Shown here piece after piece: positions 11,468-19,697 of a stretch of 64,000 nucleotides of DNA; the first letter of the stretch is position 1; every line of letters starts with the position of its first letter. This DNA is from Erwinia sp. E_sp_B01_1 (GTDB taxonomy: Bacteria > Pseudomonadota > Gammaproteobacteria > Enterobacterales > Enterobacteriaceae): positions 2,728,001 through 2,792,000 of the forward strand of contig NZ_CP142208.1 in the NCBI RefSeq assembly GCF_036865545.1, given 5' to 3'. Position numbers and translations under genes: made by a program. Under the pieces are notes generated by a model. That model was not told where the DNA came from. It searched no databases and saw only the letters and a list, made by a program, of their open reading frames with translations.

Positions 11468-11548
11468 GCGGATAAACAGGTCAAAAGCTGGTTGTGGTTG
11501 AGTGATTACACAAAGCAAAAGTGGGTTGGTTTTGACCTGTGTATCCGC
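11468..11548. repeat. 19-bp inverted repeat between copies D and B
   Basis: GCGGATAAACAGGTCAAAA at 11468-11486 is matched in reverse complement at 11530-11548 with one mismatch, leaving a 43-base loop. A third partial copy of the CAGGTCAAAA arm stands at 11305-11314, just after cmoB. It is placed exactly between repeat copies D and B. From 11680 to gldA nothing else was recognised. Confidence 0.7.
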
Positions 11549-11583
11549 CTCGCTCCCGGCGAAACTGAAGCTAACGGGAAGGG

Positions 11584-11679
11584 AGAGTGGGCTGATAAAC
11601 AAAGCGTCCCGGCACATGGACGTGCCGGGCCGAGCTGTCATGGACGACGCTTTTTGCGTCTTTGTGTTCAGCCCACTCT
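11584..11679. repeat. Nested palindromic repeat, copy B
   Basis: Copy B lies in the opposite orientation to copies A and C. A perfect 12-bp outer inverted repeat (AGAGTGGGCTGA, 11584-11595 and 11668-11679) encloses an 8-bp stem CCCGGCAC/GTGCCGGG at 11608-11629. The loop read on the minus strand is GTCCAT. The minus strand also reads GACGCAAAAAGCGTCGTCC, the same block as in copies A and C. Confidence 0.8.
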
Positions 11680-11874
11680 TCCTGACCTGCCGCCAGCCCT
11701 CCAGACAACCTGCCTTTAAGTCCCCCTCTCACTGACCTGCCACCAAGCCATCCAGACCTGCTAATCTCAATGAGAATGCGTATTTTTTCACAAACCCTTT
11801 TTTTAACAAACGCCTTAGCGCTATTCAGTCCAGTATGGAGTCAGCCCGTTTCAATTAACTGAAAGGAGTCCCAC

Positions 11875-12972
11875 ATGAGTAAATTCGTTTTCTCTTCACC
11901 GCGGAAATATGTCCAGGGTGCAGGTGTGATGGCACAGTTAGGTGAGTATGTTGCAGAACTTGGTAACAATGCGTTTGTCGTGGCAGATGAAATTGTCTGG
12001 GGATTAATCGGCAAAGACGTTCAGGGATCCCTGAAACAAAGTCAGATTGAGTTTCACTACGAACAGTTTAAAGGTGAAGCTTCCAGTAACGAAATCACCC
12101 GCCTGGCAGAACTGGCAAAAAAAGGCGGTGCCAGCCTGGTGATTGGCCTGGGCGGAGGTAAAACGCTGGATACGGTAAAAGCCGTGGCCGATGAACTTAA
12201 ACAACCGGTGGTGATCGTGCCTACCATTGCCTCCACCGATGCTCCCTGTAGTGCCCTTTCCGTGATCTACTCCGATACCGGCGTCTTCGAAAGCTATCGC
12301 TTCTACAGCAAAAATCCCGATTTAGTGCTGGTCGATACCCAGGTATGTGCCAGGGCACCGGTGCGTCTGTTTGCATCAGGTATTGCAGATGGCCTGGCTA
12401 CCTTTGTGGAAGCGCAGGCGGTAAAACGCTCGCACAGCAAATCAATGGTCAACGGCGACCCAACCATTGCCGGTATGGCCATTGCCGAAGCCTGTGAGAA
12501 AACGCTGCTGGCTTACGGCTATAGCGCCTACCAGGCGGTTGAAAAGAAAGTGGTCACGCCCGCCGTCGAAGCAGTAGTAGAAGCCAATACCCTGCTTTCC
12601 GGGCTGGGCTTTGAAAATGCGGGTCTGGCCGGGGCCCATGCGATTCATAACGGCTTCACCGCCATTGACGGTGAAATCCACCACCTGACGCATGGTGAAA
12701 AAGTGGCCTACGGCACCTTAACGCAGATGGTACTGGAGCAGCGTCCAGATGAAGAAATTGCTCGCTATATTCGTTTCTATCGCTCCATCAAAATGCCAAC
12801 CACGCTGAAAGAGTTGCATCTTGAAAATGAAAGCTGGGAAAACCTGGTGAAAGTGGGGGCGCTGGCCAACAGTGAAGGCGATACGCTGAAAAACCTCAAT
12901 CCAAATCTGAATGCTGAAGACATTGCCAGCGCAATTCTGGCCGTGGATGCATTCAGCCAGACGGTGAAATAA
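11875..12972 (+). CDS. gldA: Glycerol dehydrogenase
   Basis: NAD- and metal-dependent enzyme interconverting glycerol and dihydroxyacetone (iron-type alcohol dehydrogenase family). The NAD-binding segment is VIGLGGGKTLDTVKAVAD near residue 92. The metal ligands are visible as Asp in GIADGLATF near 171, His in GAHAIHNG near 254 and His in HLTHGEKVAYG near 271. It is 365 residues against 367 in E. coli. ATG 11875 follows GAAAGGAG. It stands alone, bounded upstream by the repeat-rich gap and downstream by a terminator. Confidence 0.96.
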   Translation: MSKFVFSSPRKYVQGAGVMAQLGEYVAELGNNAFVVADEIVWGLIGKDVQGSLKQSQIEFHYEQFKGEASSNEITRLAELAKKGGASLVIGLGGGKTLDTVKAVADELKQPVVIVPTIASTDAPCSALSVIYSDTGVFESYRFYSKNPDLVLVDTQVCARAPVRLFASGIADGLATFVEAQAVKRSHSKSMVNGDPTIAGMAIAEACEKTLLAYGYSAYQAVEKKVVTPAVEAVVEANTLLSGLGFENAGLAGAHAIHNGFTAIDGEIHHLTHGEKVAYGTLTQMVLEQRPDEEIARYIRFYRSIKMPTTLKELHLENESWENLVKVGALANSEGDTLKNLNPNLNAEDIASAILAVDAFSQTVK

Positions 12973-13023
12973 ACGCGTCATTCAGGATAAAGTCAGCGCA
13001 GCAGGCTGGTGCTGTAAATTCAG

Positions 13024-13051
13024 GGCGGCTGGGGCAATTCAGCCGCCTTTT
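13024..13051 (+). terminator. gldA terminator
   Basis: A 7-bp perfect stem GGCGGCT/AGCCGCC with a 10-base loop is followed by TTTT, about 50 bases after the gldA stop. Confidence 0.85.
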
Positions 13052-13123
13052 AAATCATCCGATCACAGCCGCTCTGCCTCTGTGGCTCCTTCTGAAAGCA
13101 CGTCCCCGGCCAAAGAGTGCTGT

Positions 13124-13959
13124 TTACTTTTCCCAGTATTCAAAGCGGTAAGCCGCGCTGATATTGCGGTTAACTTCCCCCTCAGCGAACACTTCGGTTT
13201 CATGAGAATAGCTCAGCGTGCAGTTACCGCGCTCATCCCAGAGCTGACATTCATCCACCGTCACCATTTCGCTGTTGTCAGAATGGGTGGTTGTCGTCAG
13301 TCGCTGCTCACGGTCCTGCTTATCGTAAGACCAGGTCATTTTGCTGTTAGCGGACAACGAAGCCACCAGCTGATTCTTACTGTTCCACTGATAGAGATAT
13401 TCACCGTTAGCCTCGGTATCGGAACCCCTGGCCACGCTTTTTATCAGCCGCAGTTGCGGATCGAAAGTGTTGGTGGTCTCAGTGAAACCTTTTTTCCCCT
13501 GAGCATAAAAGCATCCGTAGCGCTGGTAATAATGCCTCTGGGGCTGACCAGATAATCGATGGTGCCCTGCTTACGGTTGACCTCAACGGGTTTGCCCTCT
13601 TTAACCACATACACCGACATATCGTACACGGCCTGCCAGCCACCTGAAGCCCTGGCAATGCTCTGAACCATCCGCAGCATCAACGCGCCTTCATTCTTGT
13701 CGTAGCTGATATCTGCTCTGATTAGCGCGCCACAGCGGTCAAACTGCCCCAGAATGCGCTTCTGCTGATTGACGTCTTTGCCGAACTCCCCCACCACCAC
13801 CTGCTTAACCGGCCCTTTCGCGGTCCCCCCCAGCATCATAAGACTGTTACTGTCATTGATCTGCTGTGACTGTGCCGGACAAATCTCTGCCGCAAAAGCG
13901 GCGACTGACAGCGCTACCCACAAAGCTAAACACCCTGCGCCCGGCATGATGATTTTCAT
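13124..13959 (-). pseudogene. YnfC-like exported protein, split by a frameshift
   Basis: Two adjacent minus-strand frames form one protein of roughly 278 residues when joined near 13494. The first part starts at ATG 13959 with a signal peptide (MKIIMPGAGCLALWVALSVA) cut near AAFAA. It contains GGTAKGPVKQVVVGEFGKD and runs to FMLRGKK. The second continues FTETTNTFDPQLRLIKSVARG and ends in AAYRFEYWEK. The layout and the repeated YxYDxxxxxxxxT elements recall the E. coli YnfC lipoprotein family, but there is no lipobox Cys at the expected place. The join falls on A6 followed by GG, in phase as A AAA AAG, so indel error, true decay or -1 slippage are all possible. Role unknown. Confidence 0.65.
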
Positions 13960-14033
13960 GAACAATCTCGTCGAAGAAGTAAGGGGATCACTTTCAGTGT
14001 AAAGGCTATTTTCACCCTGCGGCAGATCGGGAT

Positions 14034-14063
14034 GAAAAAAAGCCCCACCAAAATGATGGGGCC
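14034..14063 (-). terminator. cutC terminator
   Basis: On the minus strand a stem AGGCCCCAT/TGGGGCT region with a short loop runs into seven T residues, about 50 bases after the cutC stop. Confidence 0.8.
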
Positions 14064-14115
14064 TGGTACTTGCAAACATCACGTCGTTACTGGCGTGCTG
14101 CGCGGCAAAATCGGC

Positions 14116-14871
14116 TCAGGCGACTCTTACCGGAGAACTGAGTGACAGGGAAATTTTCATCGCTTCCACCATATCACTGTCCACGCAGGTACGACTGAAT
14201 TCATCGGTTTCGGCCGCAGAATTCATAGAGACACCGGCTTTGCGATAGCGCATCGGAGAGGAGACTCTCTGGCTGGCCGAGCTGTGAACTTCGCTCAGGC
14301 CCGCATCAATGAACTTCTGCAAATTGCTGAGGCGAACACCAGCCCCAGCCATAATAATAGGACCGCGCGTGAGCATATTAAGTTCCTTCAGCAACGCTAA
14401 TCCACTTTCGGCACTTTGTTGCTGACCGGAAGTCAGGATCCTGGCCACGCCTAAATCCGTCAGTTGCTGCAGGGCCATCAGAGGACTGTGGCAAAGATCA
14501 AAGGCCCGGTGAAAAGTCACCTGCATGCCTTCGCACAGCGCCATAATTTGCTTCATTCTGGGCAAATCTATATGCCCGTCCACATCCAGTATGCCTACCA
14601 CCACCCCAGGAAAACCCAGTTCACGGATCAGCGCGACATCAGATTTTATTTCGTTGAATTCACTGTCCGTAAAACAAAAATCGCCGCCTCTTGGGCGCAC
14701 GATAGGATGCACAGGCAAGGTCAGGATTTTGCGCGCCTGCTTCAGGCTCCCGGCTGACGGCGTTATTCCGCCCTCTGCGGGCGCAGCGCAAAGCTCTATC
14801 CTGTCGGCACCTGCTTTCTCAGCAGCCAAAGCACAATCTACTCCATAGCAGCATACTTCCAGTTTTAACAT
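14116..14871 (-). CDS. cutC: CutC family protein
   Basis: TIM-barrel protein historically linked to copper homeostasis; the biochemical role is unsettled. Landmarks are [20 protein letters not shown] at the start, [18 protein letters not shown] near residue 24 and [13 protein letters not shown] near 57. [10 protein letters not shown] lies near 119 and [12 protein letters not shown] near 175. It is 251 residues against 248 in E. coli. It lies between the ynfC-like gene and yecM, where E. coli also has cutC-yecM, but here a plus-strand aminotransferase gene interrupts the pair. Confidence 0.95.
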   Translation of the reverse strand: MLKLEVCCYGVDCALAAEKAGADRIELCAAPAEGGITPSAGSLKQARKILTLPVHPIVRPRGGDFCFTDSEFNEIKSDVALIRELGFPGVVVGILDVDGHIDLPRMKQIMALCEGMQVTFHRAFDLCHSPLMALQQLTDLGVARILTSGQQQSAESGLALLKELNMLTRGPIIMAGAGVRLSNLQKFIDAGLSEVHSSASQRVSSPMRYRKAGVSMNSAAETDEFSRTCVDSDMVEAMKISLSLSSPVRVA

Positions 14872-14971
14872 TCCATCCTCCCGTTAATGACTGCTGGCTG
14901 GTTGTGTAAACCTTTTCAGATGTTTAGTCTGTTTTCATACTCTAAGATTTATAGTAACGGGAATCCCTGAC

Positions 14972-16131
14972 ATGGCTTGCAATTTTAATGAACGGATCGA
15001 TCGCCGTCACAGCGATAGCCTTAAATGGCATAAATATGGTGATCAGGATATCCTCCCGCTTTGGGTGGCAGACACCGATTTTCGTTCACCAGAATGTATA
15101 ATTGACGCGCTAAAGCAGCGGGTGGAGCACGGTGTATTTGGATACGGCAAGCCGCCTGCCGAGCTAATTGACGTAGTCATCGCCCGCCTGGCTGAGCGCT
15201 ATCAGTGGGAGATCAAACCCGAATGGATAGTGTTTCTGCCTGGCGTTGTCAGCGGCCTTAATCTTGCCGTGCGCGCTTTTACTGAAGTGCATCAGACAAC
15301 CCTCGCCCCAACACCGATCTATCCGCCATTCCGCTCAGCTTCTGCGCTTGCCAACCGCAAACAGTTAAATGCTCAGCTCAGGCTTGAAGAGCAGCGCTGG
15401 GTGATGGATCTCGCCGCCCTTGAGCCACAAATGACCGGCAACGAAAAGCTGTTAATGCTGTGCAATCCCCAAAACCCTGGCGGCACAGTTTATCGCCGCG
15501 AAGAGCTGGAGGAGCACTGGCGCTTTGCCCGTCGGCATAACCTGATAGTCTGTTCGGATGAAATCCATTGCGATTTAGTGCTGGAACCCGGCGTCAGGCA
15601 TATTCCGTTTGCCAGCCTCAGCGAAGATGCGGCGCAGCGTTCAGTCACGCTGATATCCCCTTCCAAGACCTTTAATATCGCCGGGCTGGGCGCTTCCCTG
15701 GCGATTATCCCTAATCCTGAACTGCGCAAACGCTTTATTAACGAGCGCCAGGGCATTGTGCCCGGTGTGGATGTGCTGGCTTATGTGGCGGCCACGGCTG
15801 CCTGGCGTGACGGACAGCCCTGGCTGGATGAGCAGCTTGAGTATCTGCGCAACTCACGCGATTTTCTCACACAAAGGATCAATGCTATCGACGGCCTGTC
15901 GGTGGTGGCACCGGAAGCAACCTATCTGGCGTGGATTGATGCCAGTCAGTTGAAAGTCGCCAGCCCGGCACTCTTTTTGAACGACACGGGCTGGGATTCT
16001 CACCCGGTCGTGATTTTGGCGACGATGGTTTCGTGAGATTCAATTTTGGCTGCCCACGGGCCTTAACTGAAGAAGCGTTGCGGCGTATGGAAAACGCCGT
16101 GAAATCGCTACCCCGTCAAAACACCTTATAG
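14972..16131 (+). pseudogene. MalY/PatB-type cystathionine beta-lyase or aminotransferase, frameshifted near its end
   Basis: PLP-dependent class I/II enzyme of the MalY/PatB branch. Landmarks are LPLWVADTDFRSPECI near residue 28, LCNPQNPGGTVY near 163, the DEIHCDLVL motif near 191 and the PLP-lysine segment SPSKTFNIAGLG near 227. The frame stops early at 16036, but adding one T to the T5 run at 15973-15977 restores FFERHGLGFSPGRDFG, then DDGFVRFNFGCPRALTEEAL. The protein then runs to a TAG at 16129-16131, which is the expected family C-terminus. The restored end abuts the yecM stop. It sits between cutC and yecM, where E. coli has nothing, so it is likely acquired. It may be intact if the missing base is a sequencing error. 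Confidence 0.8.
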
Positions 16132-16692
16132 CTCGCTTTCTACTATCTCTTTCAGGCTCCAGGGATGGAACTTGATGGTAACGCTGCCGTCGGTTATAGC
16201 CAGCGTGGGATTTGGCAGGCGTTCTCCTTCCCCCTTTGGCGAACTGGTTTTAATGGATATCCCCTGCTGAGTCAGTCCTGCATCTGAACACAGGGCCAGC
16301 GCACGCGCACCGAGTTGTTCCACCTCACCCCTTAGCACCACCTCAACATGCTCCCATCCTTCGTGCCTGTAGAGCCGGTTTCCTGGCCAGGGTAGTTCAA
16401 CAACGCTTATCTTCCACGGCCCTACATTCAGGGGCGACTCCAGTTCAAAAAGGGCCACAGGACGACCATTGATCTCTTTCTCGGAAAATAGCGCCCCATG
16501 CTGCATAAATCCGGCTTTCCAGCGCTCTGCGGTGGTCACCTGATGACAACGCACCGCAATGTGATCCACATCAAGACCCGCCAGATCCAATGCCAGCCGG
16601 TCCGCCAGATCGTAAAGGGATTGTAAAAAACGTGGCAAATCATTAGCCAGATCGTTCAGTTCTTCTGCATTTTTGCCTTTAAACAGCGACAT
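16126..16692 (-). CDS. yecM: YecM, predicted metal-binding protein of the VOC fold
   Basis: The 188-residue protein matches E. coli YecM along its length. Landmarks are DLPRFLQSLYDLADRL near residue 18, DHIAVRCHQVTTAERWK near 43, VVELPWPGNRLYRHEGWEHV near 107 and a C-terminal KTSSPKGEGERLPNPTLA. The paired His and Glu residues fit a vicinal-oxygen-chelate fold with a metal site; the reaction is unknown. It converges with the aminotransferase gene, the two stops lying side by side. It starts at ATG 16692. Confidence 0.93.
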   Translation of the reverse strand: MSLFKGKNAEELNDLANDLPRFLQSLYDLADRLALDLAGLDVDHIAVRCHQVTTAERWKAGFMQHGALFSEKEINGRPVALFELESPLNVGPWKISVVELPWPGNRLYRHEGWEHVEVVLRGEVEQLGARALALCSDAGLTQQGISIKTSSPKGEGERLPNPTLAITDGSVTIKFHPWSLKEIVESEL

Positions 16693-16779
16693 TCTTTCAC
16701 CTTACTGTAATTTGTCTAACCATTGTTTTGCGACCCCAGTCTATTACCGGTCCAGCTTAACTGGTGAATAGCCTGCTTA

Positions 16780-16858
16780 AACTGAAAAAATTGCCTCCGA
16801 ATGGCAATTATCAAAACAAGTTCCCAGTTTCGACTGGTTCAGGACCAGCTTTTTATTT
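16780..16858 (+). ncRNA. Candidate small RNA with terminator, yecM upstream region
   Basis: In the gap between yecM and the small ORF there are two successive stem-loops on the plus strand. The first is AATTGCC/GGCAATT (16789-16809, 7-bp perfect stem). The second is CTGGT/ACCAG (16834-16848), followed directly by CTTTTTATTT. Nothing upstream on this strand needs a terminator, since yecM runs the other way, so a short independent transcript is possible. No convincing promoter was found. The rest of 16693-16995 is AT-rich and shows nothing else. Confidence 0.3.
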
Positions 16859-16995
16859 AGAAAATGCGCCTTAACTTTCTGTTTTAGTTTAGTTAAATTT
16901 ATACAATGCGACTATTCTTAAATCCCGCGCAATACGTTGTAGGGTATTCTGGATTCTTATAGATTTATTCCGACCCTCATACAAGGAAAAGCAAA

Positions 16996-17133
16996 ATGCT
17001 TATGTTAATTTTATGTGCAGCGCTGATTGCGATGATGGGGTTTGCTCTGGTTCGCCATTGGAAGGTTCGTAATGACAAAAATACCATTGCAAGTCCGCAT
17101 CGCCCTCACCGCGCAGCCCGTCGCCGTACCTGA
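16996..17133 (+). CDS. Small membrane protein, 45 residues
   Basis: Short frame MLMLILCAALIAMMGFALVR followed by a strongly basic tail (HWKVRNDKN, then many Arg and His to the end). An AAGGA sits 8 bases before the ATG. One membrane segment (residues 2-20) and a positive C-terminal tail fit a single-span inner-membrane protein with the tail in the cytoplasm. A GGCGGAAA/TTTCCGCC hairpin follows the stop. No family was recognised. The ribosome-binding site and clean hydrophobic/basic division support it, but the shortness leaves doubt. Confidence 0.5.
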   Translation: MLMLILCAALIAMMGFALVRHWKVRNDKNTIASPHRPHRAARRRT

Positions 17134-17348
17134 TTACTCTGGCGGAAAACAGTCACAGCACTGCTTTCCGCCGCCATTCCCCTCATCTTCCCCTCCTGTA
17201 TGCAGGTTCCTGGATAACTGAACCGGAAATACAGTATACTTTTCCCCTTATTTTTTAAGCGGTGCCATTATACAAATTTCTGTTGTATGGCGTCGTGAAA
17301 GGTGATGGTCTGCGCACCTGCAGACTTTTTAGCATATAAGGTAACCCG

Positions 17349-19079
17349 GTGAATATTCAGGCTCTTCTCTCAGAAAAAGTCAGTCAGGCGATGATCGCAG
17401 CAGGGGCGCAGGCCGACTGCGAACCGCAGATACGTCAGTCAGCTAAAGCCCAGTTTGGCGACTATCAGGCAAATGGCATTATGGCCGTTGCCAAAAAGCT
17501 GGGCATGGCGCCCCGACAACTGGCAGAAGAAGTCCTCAAACATCTCGATCTCACGGGCATCGCCAGCAAAGTTGAAATCGCCGGACCGGGCTTTATTAAC
17601 CTGTTCCTCGATAAAAACTGGCTTTCCACCCAGATAGATAAAGTCTGCGCTGCGCCACGTCTCGGCGTTGAGCCCGTCACTCCGCAGACTATCGTCATCG
17701 ACTACTCCGCGCCGAACGTGGCAAAAGAGATGCATGTCGGTCACGTGCGTTCAACTATCATCGGTGACGCTGCGGTGCGGACTCAGGAGTTCCTGGGGCA
17801 TAAAGTGATCCGCGCTAACCACGTTGGCGACTGGGGCACGCAGTTCGGGATGCTGATCGCCTTCCTGGAGAAGCAGCAGAACGAGCAGCATGAAGAGATT
17901 GCGCTGTCCGATCTGGAAGCCTTCTACCGTGAAGCTAAACGTACTTATGATGAAGATCCGGTCTTTGCCGAGCGTGCGCGTGGCTACGTGGTAAAACTGC
18001 AGGGTGGCGATGAATATTGCCGAGCCATGTGGAAAAAGCTGGTGGACATCACCATGGCGCAAAATCAGATCATCTACGATCGCATGAATGTGACGCTGAG
18101 CCGCAAAGATGTGATGGGTGAGAGCCTGTATAACGACATGTTGCCGGGCATCGTGGAAGACCTGAAAGCCAAAGGTCTGGCCGTGGAAAGTGAAGGTGCC
18201 ACCGTAGTCTTCCTGGATGAATACAAAAACAAAGATGGCGATCCGATGGGCGTGATCATCCGTAAAAAGGATGGCGGCTACCTCTACACCACCACGGATA
18301 TTGCCTGCGCCAAATACCGCTTTGAAACGCTGCATGCCGATCGTGTGCTTTACTACATCGATTCCCGTCAGCACCAACATCTGATGCAGGCATGGACGAT
18401 TGTCCGTAAAGCCGGATACGTGCCCGAGTCTGTCTCTCTGGAGCACCATGCGTTTGGCATGATGCTGGGCAAAGATGGCAAGCCGTTTAAAACCCGTGCT
18501 GGTGGTACCATCAAACTCTCTGACCTCTTGGATGAAGCGGTAGAACGCGCCACCAAACTGGTCGGCGAAAAGAACCCCGATATGCCTGCCGATGAGCTGA
18601 AGAAGCTGGCGAACAGCGTGGGTATCGGTGCAGTTAAATATGCCGATCTCTCCAAGAGCCGCACCACGGACTATATCTTCGACTGGGATAACATGCTGGC
18701 CTTTGAGGGCAACACCGCGCCTTACATGCAGTATGCCTATACCCGTGTGCTGTCGGTATTCCGTAAAGCGGGGATTGATGAGTCTGGCGTCACCGGCGCA
18801 ACGCAGATCGCTGAAGATCGTGAAGCGGCGCTGGCCGTTCGTTTGCTGCAGTTTGAAGAAACCATCACTCAGGTCGCCCGTGACGGTACGCCACATGTAA
18901 TGTGTGCTTACTTATACGATCTGGCCGGTCTGTTCTCTGGTTTCTATGAGCACTGCCCTATCCTCTCCGCTGCTGATGAAGCGACAAAACAGAGCCGCCT
19001 GAAGCTGGCCCTGCTCACCGCGAAGACCCTGAAGCAGGGTCTGGATACCCTGGGTATCGACACTGTAGAGAAGATGTAA
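17349..19079 (+). CDS. argS: Arginyl-tRNA synthetase
   Basis: Class I synthetase charging tRNA-Arg. The HIGH-like motif is seen as [20 protein letters not shown] near residue 120. The DALR anticodon-binding domain occupies the last ~150 residues, beginning near [20 protein letters not shown]. It starts with GTG at 17349 ([15 protein letters not shown]), which aligns with E. coli, with AGGTAACC upstream. It is 576 residues against 577. It is transcribed alone; a nested palindromic repeat begins 7 bases after its stop and may terminate it. Confidence 0.98.
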   Translation: MNIQALLSEKVSQAMIAAGAQADCEPQIRQSAKAQFGDYQANGIMAVAKKLGMAPRQLAEEVLKHLDLTGIASKVEIAGPGFINLFLDKNWLSTQIDKVCAAPRLGVEPVTPQTIVIDYSAPNVAKEMHVGHVRSTIIGDAAVRTQEFLGHKVIRANHVGDWGTQFGMLIAFLEKQQNEQHEEIALSDLEAFYREAKRTYDEDPVFAERARGYVVKLQGGDEYCRAMWKKLVDITMAQNQIIYDRMNVTLSRKDVMGESLYNDMLPGIVEDLKAKGLAVESEGATVVFLDEYKNKDGDPMGVIIRKKDGGYLYTTTDIACAKYRFETLHADRVLYYIDSRQHQHLMQAWTIVRKAGYVPESVSLEHHAFGMMLGKDGKPFKTRAGGTIKLSDLLDEAVERATKLVGEKNPDMPADELKKLANSVGIGAVKYADLSKSRTTDYIFDWDNMLAFEGNTAPYMQYAYTRVLSVFRKAGIDESGVTGATQIAEDREAALAVRLLQFEETITQVARDGTPHVMCAYLYDLAGLFSGFYEHCPILSAADEATKQSRLKLALLTAKTLKQGLDTLGIDTVEKM

Positions 19080-19085
19080 AACGCC

Positions 19086-19289
19086 AAAAGGACGGAGAAA
19101 TCCCTCCTTTAAGGTTGTTAATTGAACGCAGGCTCAGGGAGCATATGCCTCTCACAAAGACGCAAAAAGCGCCATCCCTGCCAGCTCAGCACGGGCCGTC
19201 CGTGGCCCGTGATGCTTTGTTCAAGGCATATGCTCCCATCGCTTCGGGGTTCGTAAGCCGTCTGAAAGGACTGAGAACTCCGTCCTTTT
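19086..19289. repeat. Nested palindromic repeat, copy C (longest)
   Basis: Copy C shows three nested perfect inverted repeats. The outer is AAAAGGACGGAG (19086-19097 and 19278-19289), the middle GGGAGCATATGCC (19137-19149 and 19225-19237) and the inner ACGGGCC/GGCCCGT (19191-19210), with loop GTCCGT. Between middle and inner lies CACAAAGACGCAAAAAGCGC, the conserved block. It fills nearly the whole argS-flhE gap, where both genes end. Confidence 0.85.
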
Positions 19290-19301
19290 AGTTATACCAG
19301 T

Positions 19302-19697
19302 CTATTTCTGGCGATAGTTCACCATCACCGCATTGCTTATAACCCGGATTGAGCGGTTAAGCCGCCCTGTGCCCTGAAAACCGTAAACGAAATGCAGCGG
19401 CTCTGTGGCGCTGACATCGGTCAGCCCGCGCGTGGTGCCACTGGCGCCGTCGAGTTCTGCGCAACGGTTTTGCGCACAAAGGTAGACCACCATTCCGGAG
19501 GGTGCCGGGCTACTCAGCTCGTAGCGCCAGGCTATCTGCGTGATGTTCCCGGCCACCGGTTCGGTTGGGGTCAACGCCGGAGATGTGGCCTGAGCACCCC
19601 GGTTTTGCAGTGCCGGGCCGCTGCTGCTGGCGTGCCAGGCATTGTCTGCCATCGCCATCGCAGGCAGCAGTAACAGACTAAGCAGCAGCGTCTTCAT
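19302..19697 (-). CDS. flhE: FlhE, periplasmic flagellar accessory protein
   Basis: The 131-residue exported protein starts [20 protein letters not shown] with a clear signal peptide cut near Ala-Met-Ala-Asp. The mature part has NITQIAWRYELSSPAPSGMVV and a Cys pair (LCAQNRCAELDG), with SGTTRGLTDV following, as in FlhE. It limits proton leak through the flagellar export apparatus and affects swarming in Salmonella and E. coli. The ATG at 19697 overlaps the flhA TGA by one base (TGATG), so it is the last gene of the flhBAE operon. Confidence 0.93.
   Translation of the reverse strand: MKTLLLSLLLLPAMAMADNAWHASSSGPALQNRGAQATSPALTPTEPVAGNITQIAWRYELSSPAPSGMVVYLCAQNRCAELDGASGTTRGLTDVSATEPLHFVYGFQGTGRLNRSIRVISNAVMVNYRQK

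Noticed and set aside
11502..11735. Plus-strand frame containing NKASRHMDVPGRAVMDD
   Set aside because: It is the translation of repeat copy B, with no ribosome-binding site or family.
11765..11790. Possible Fur box AATCTCAATGAGAAT before gldA
   Set aside because: Only a partial match to the iron box and no iron gene nearby; the AT-rich setting makes chance likely.
17751..18896. 381-codon open frame antisense to argS
   Set aside because: Shadow of a strongly conserved gene with GC-biased third positions; no family features or start signal.
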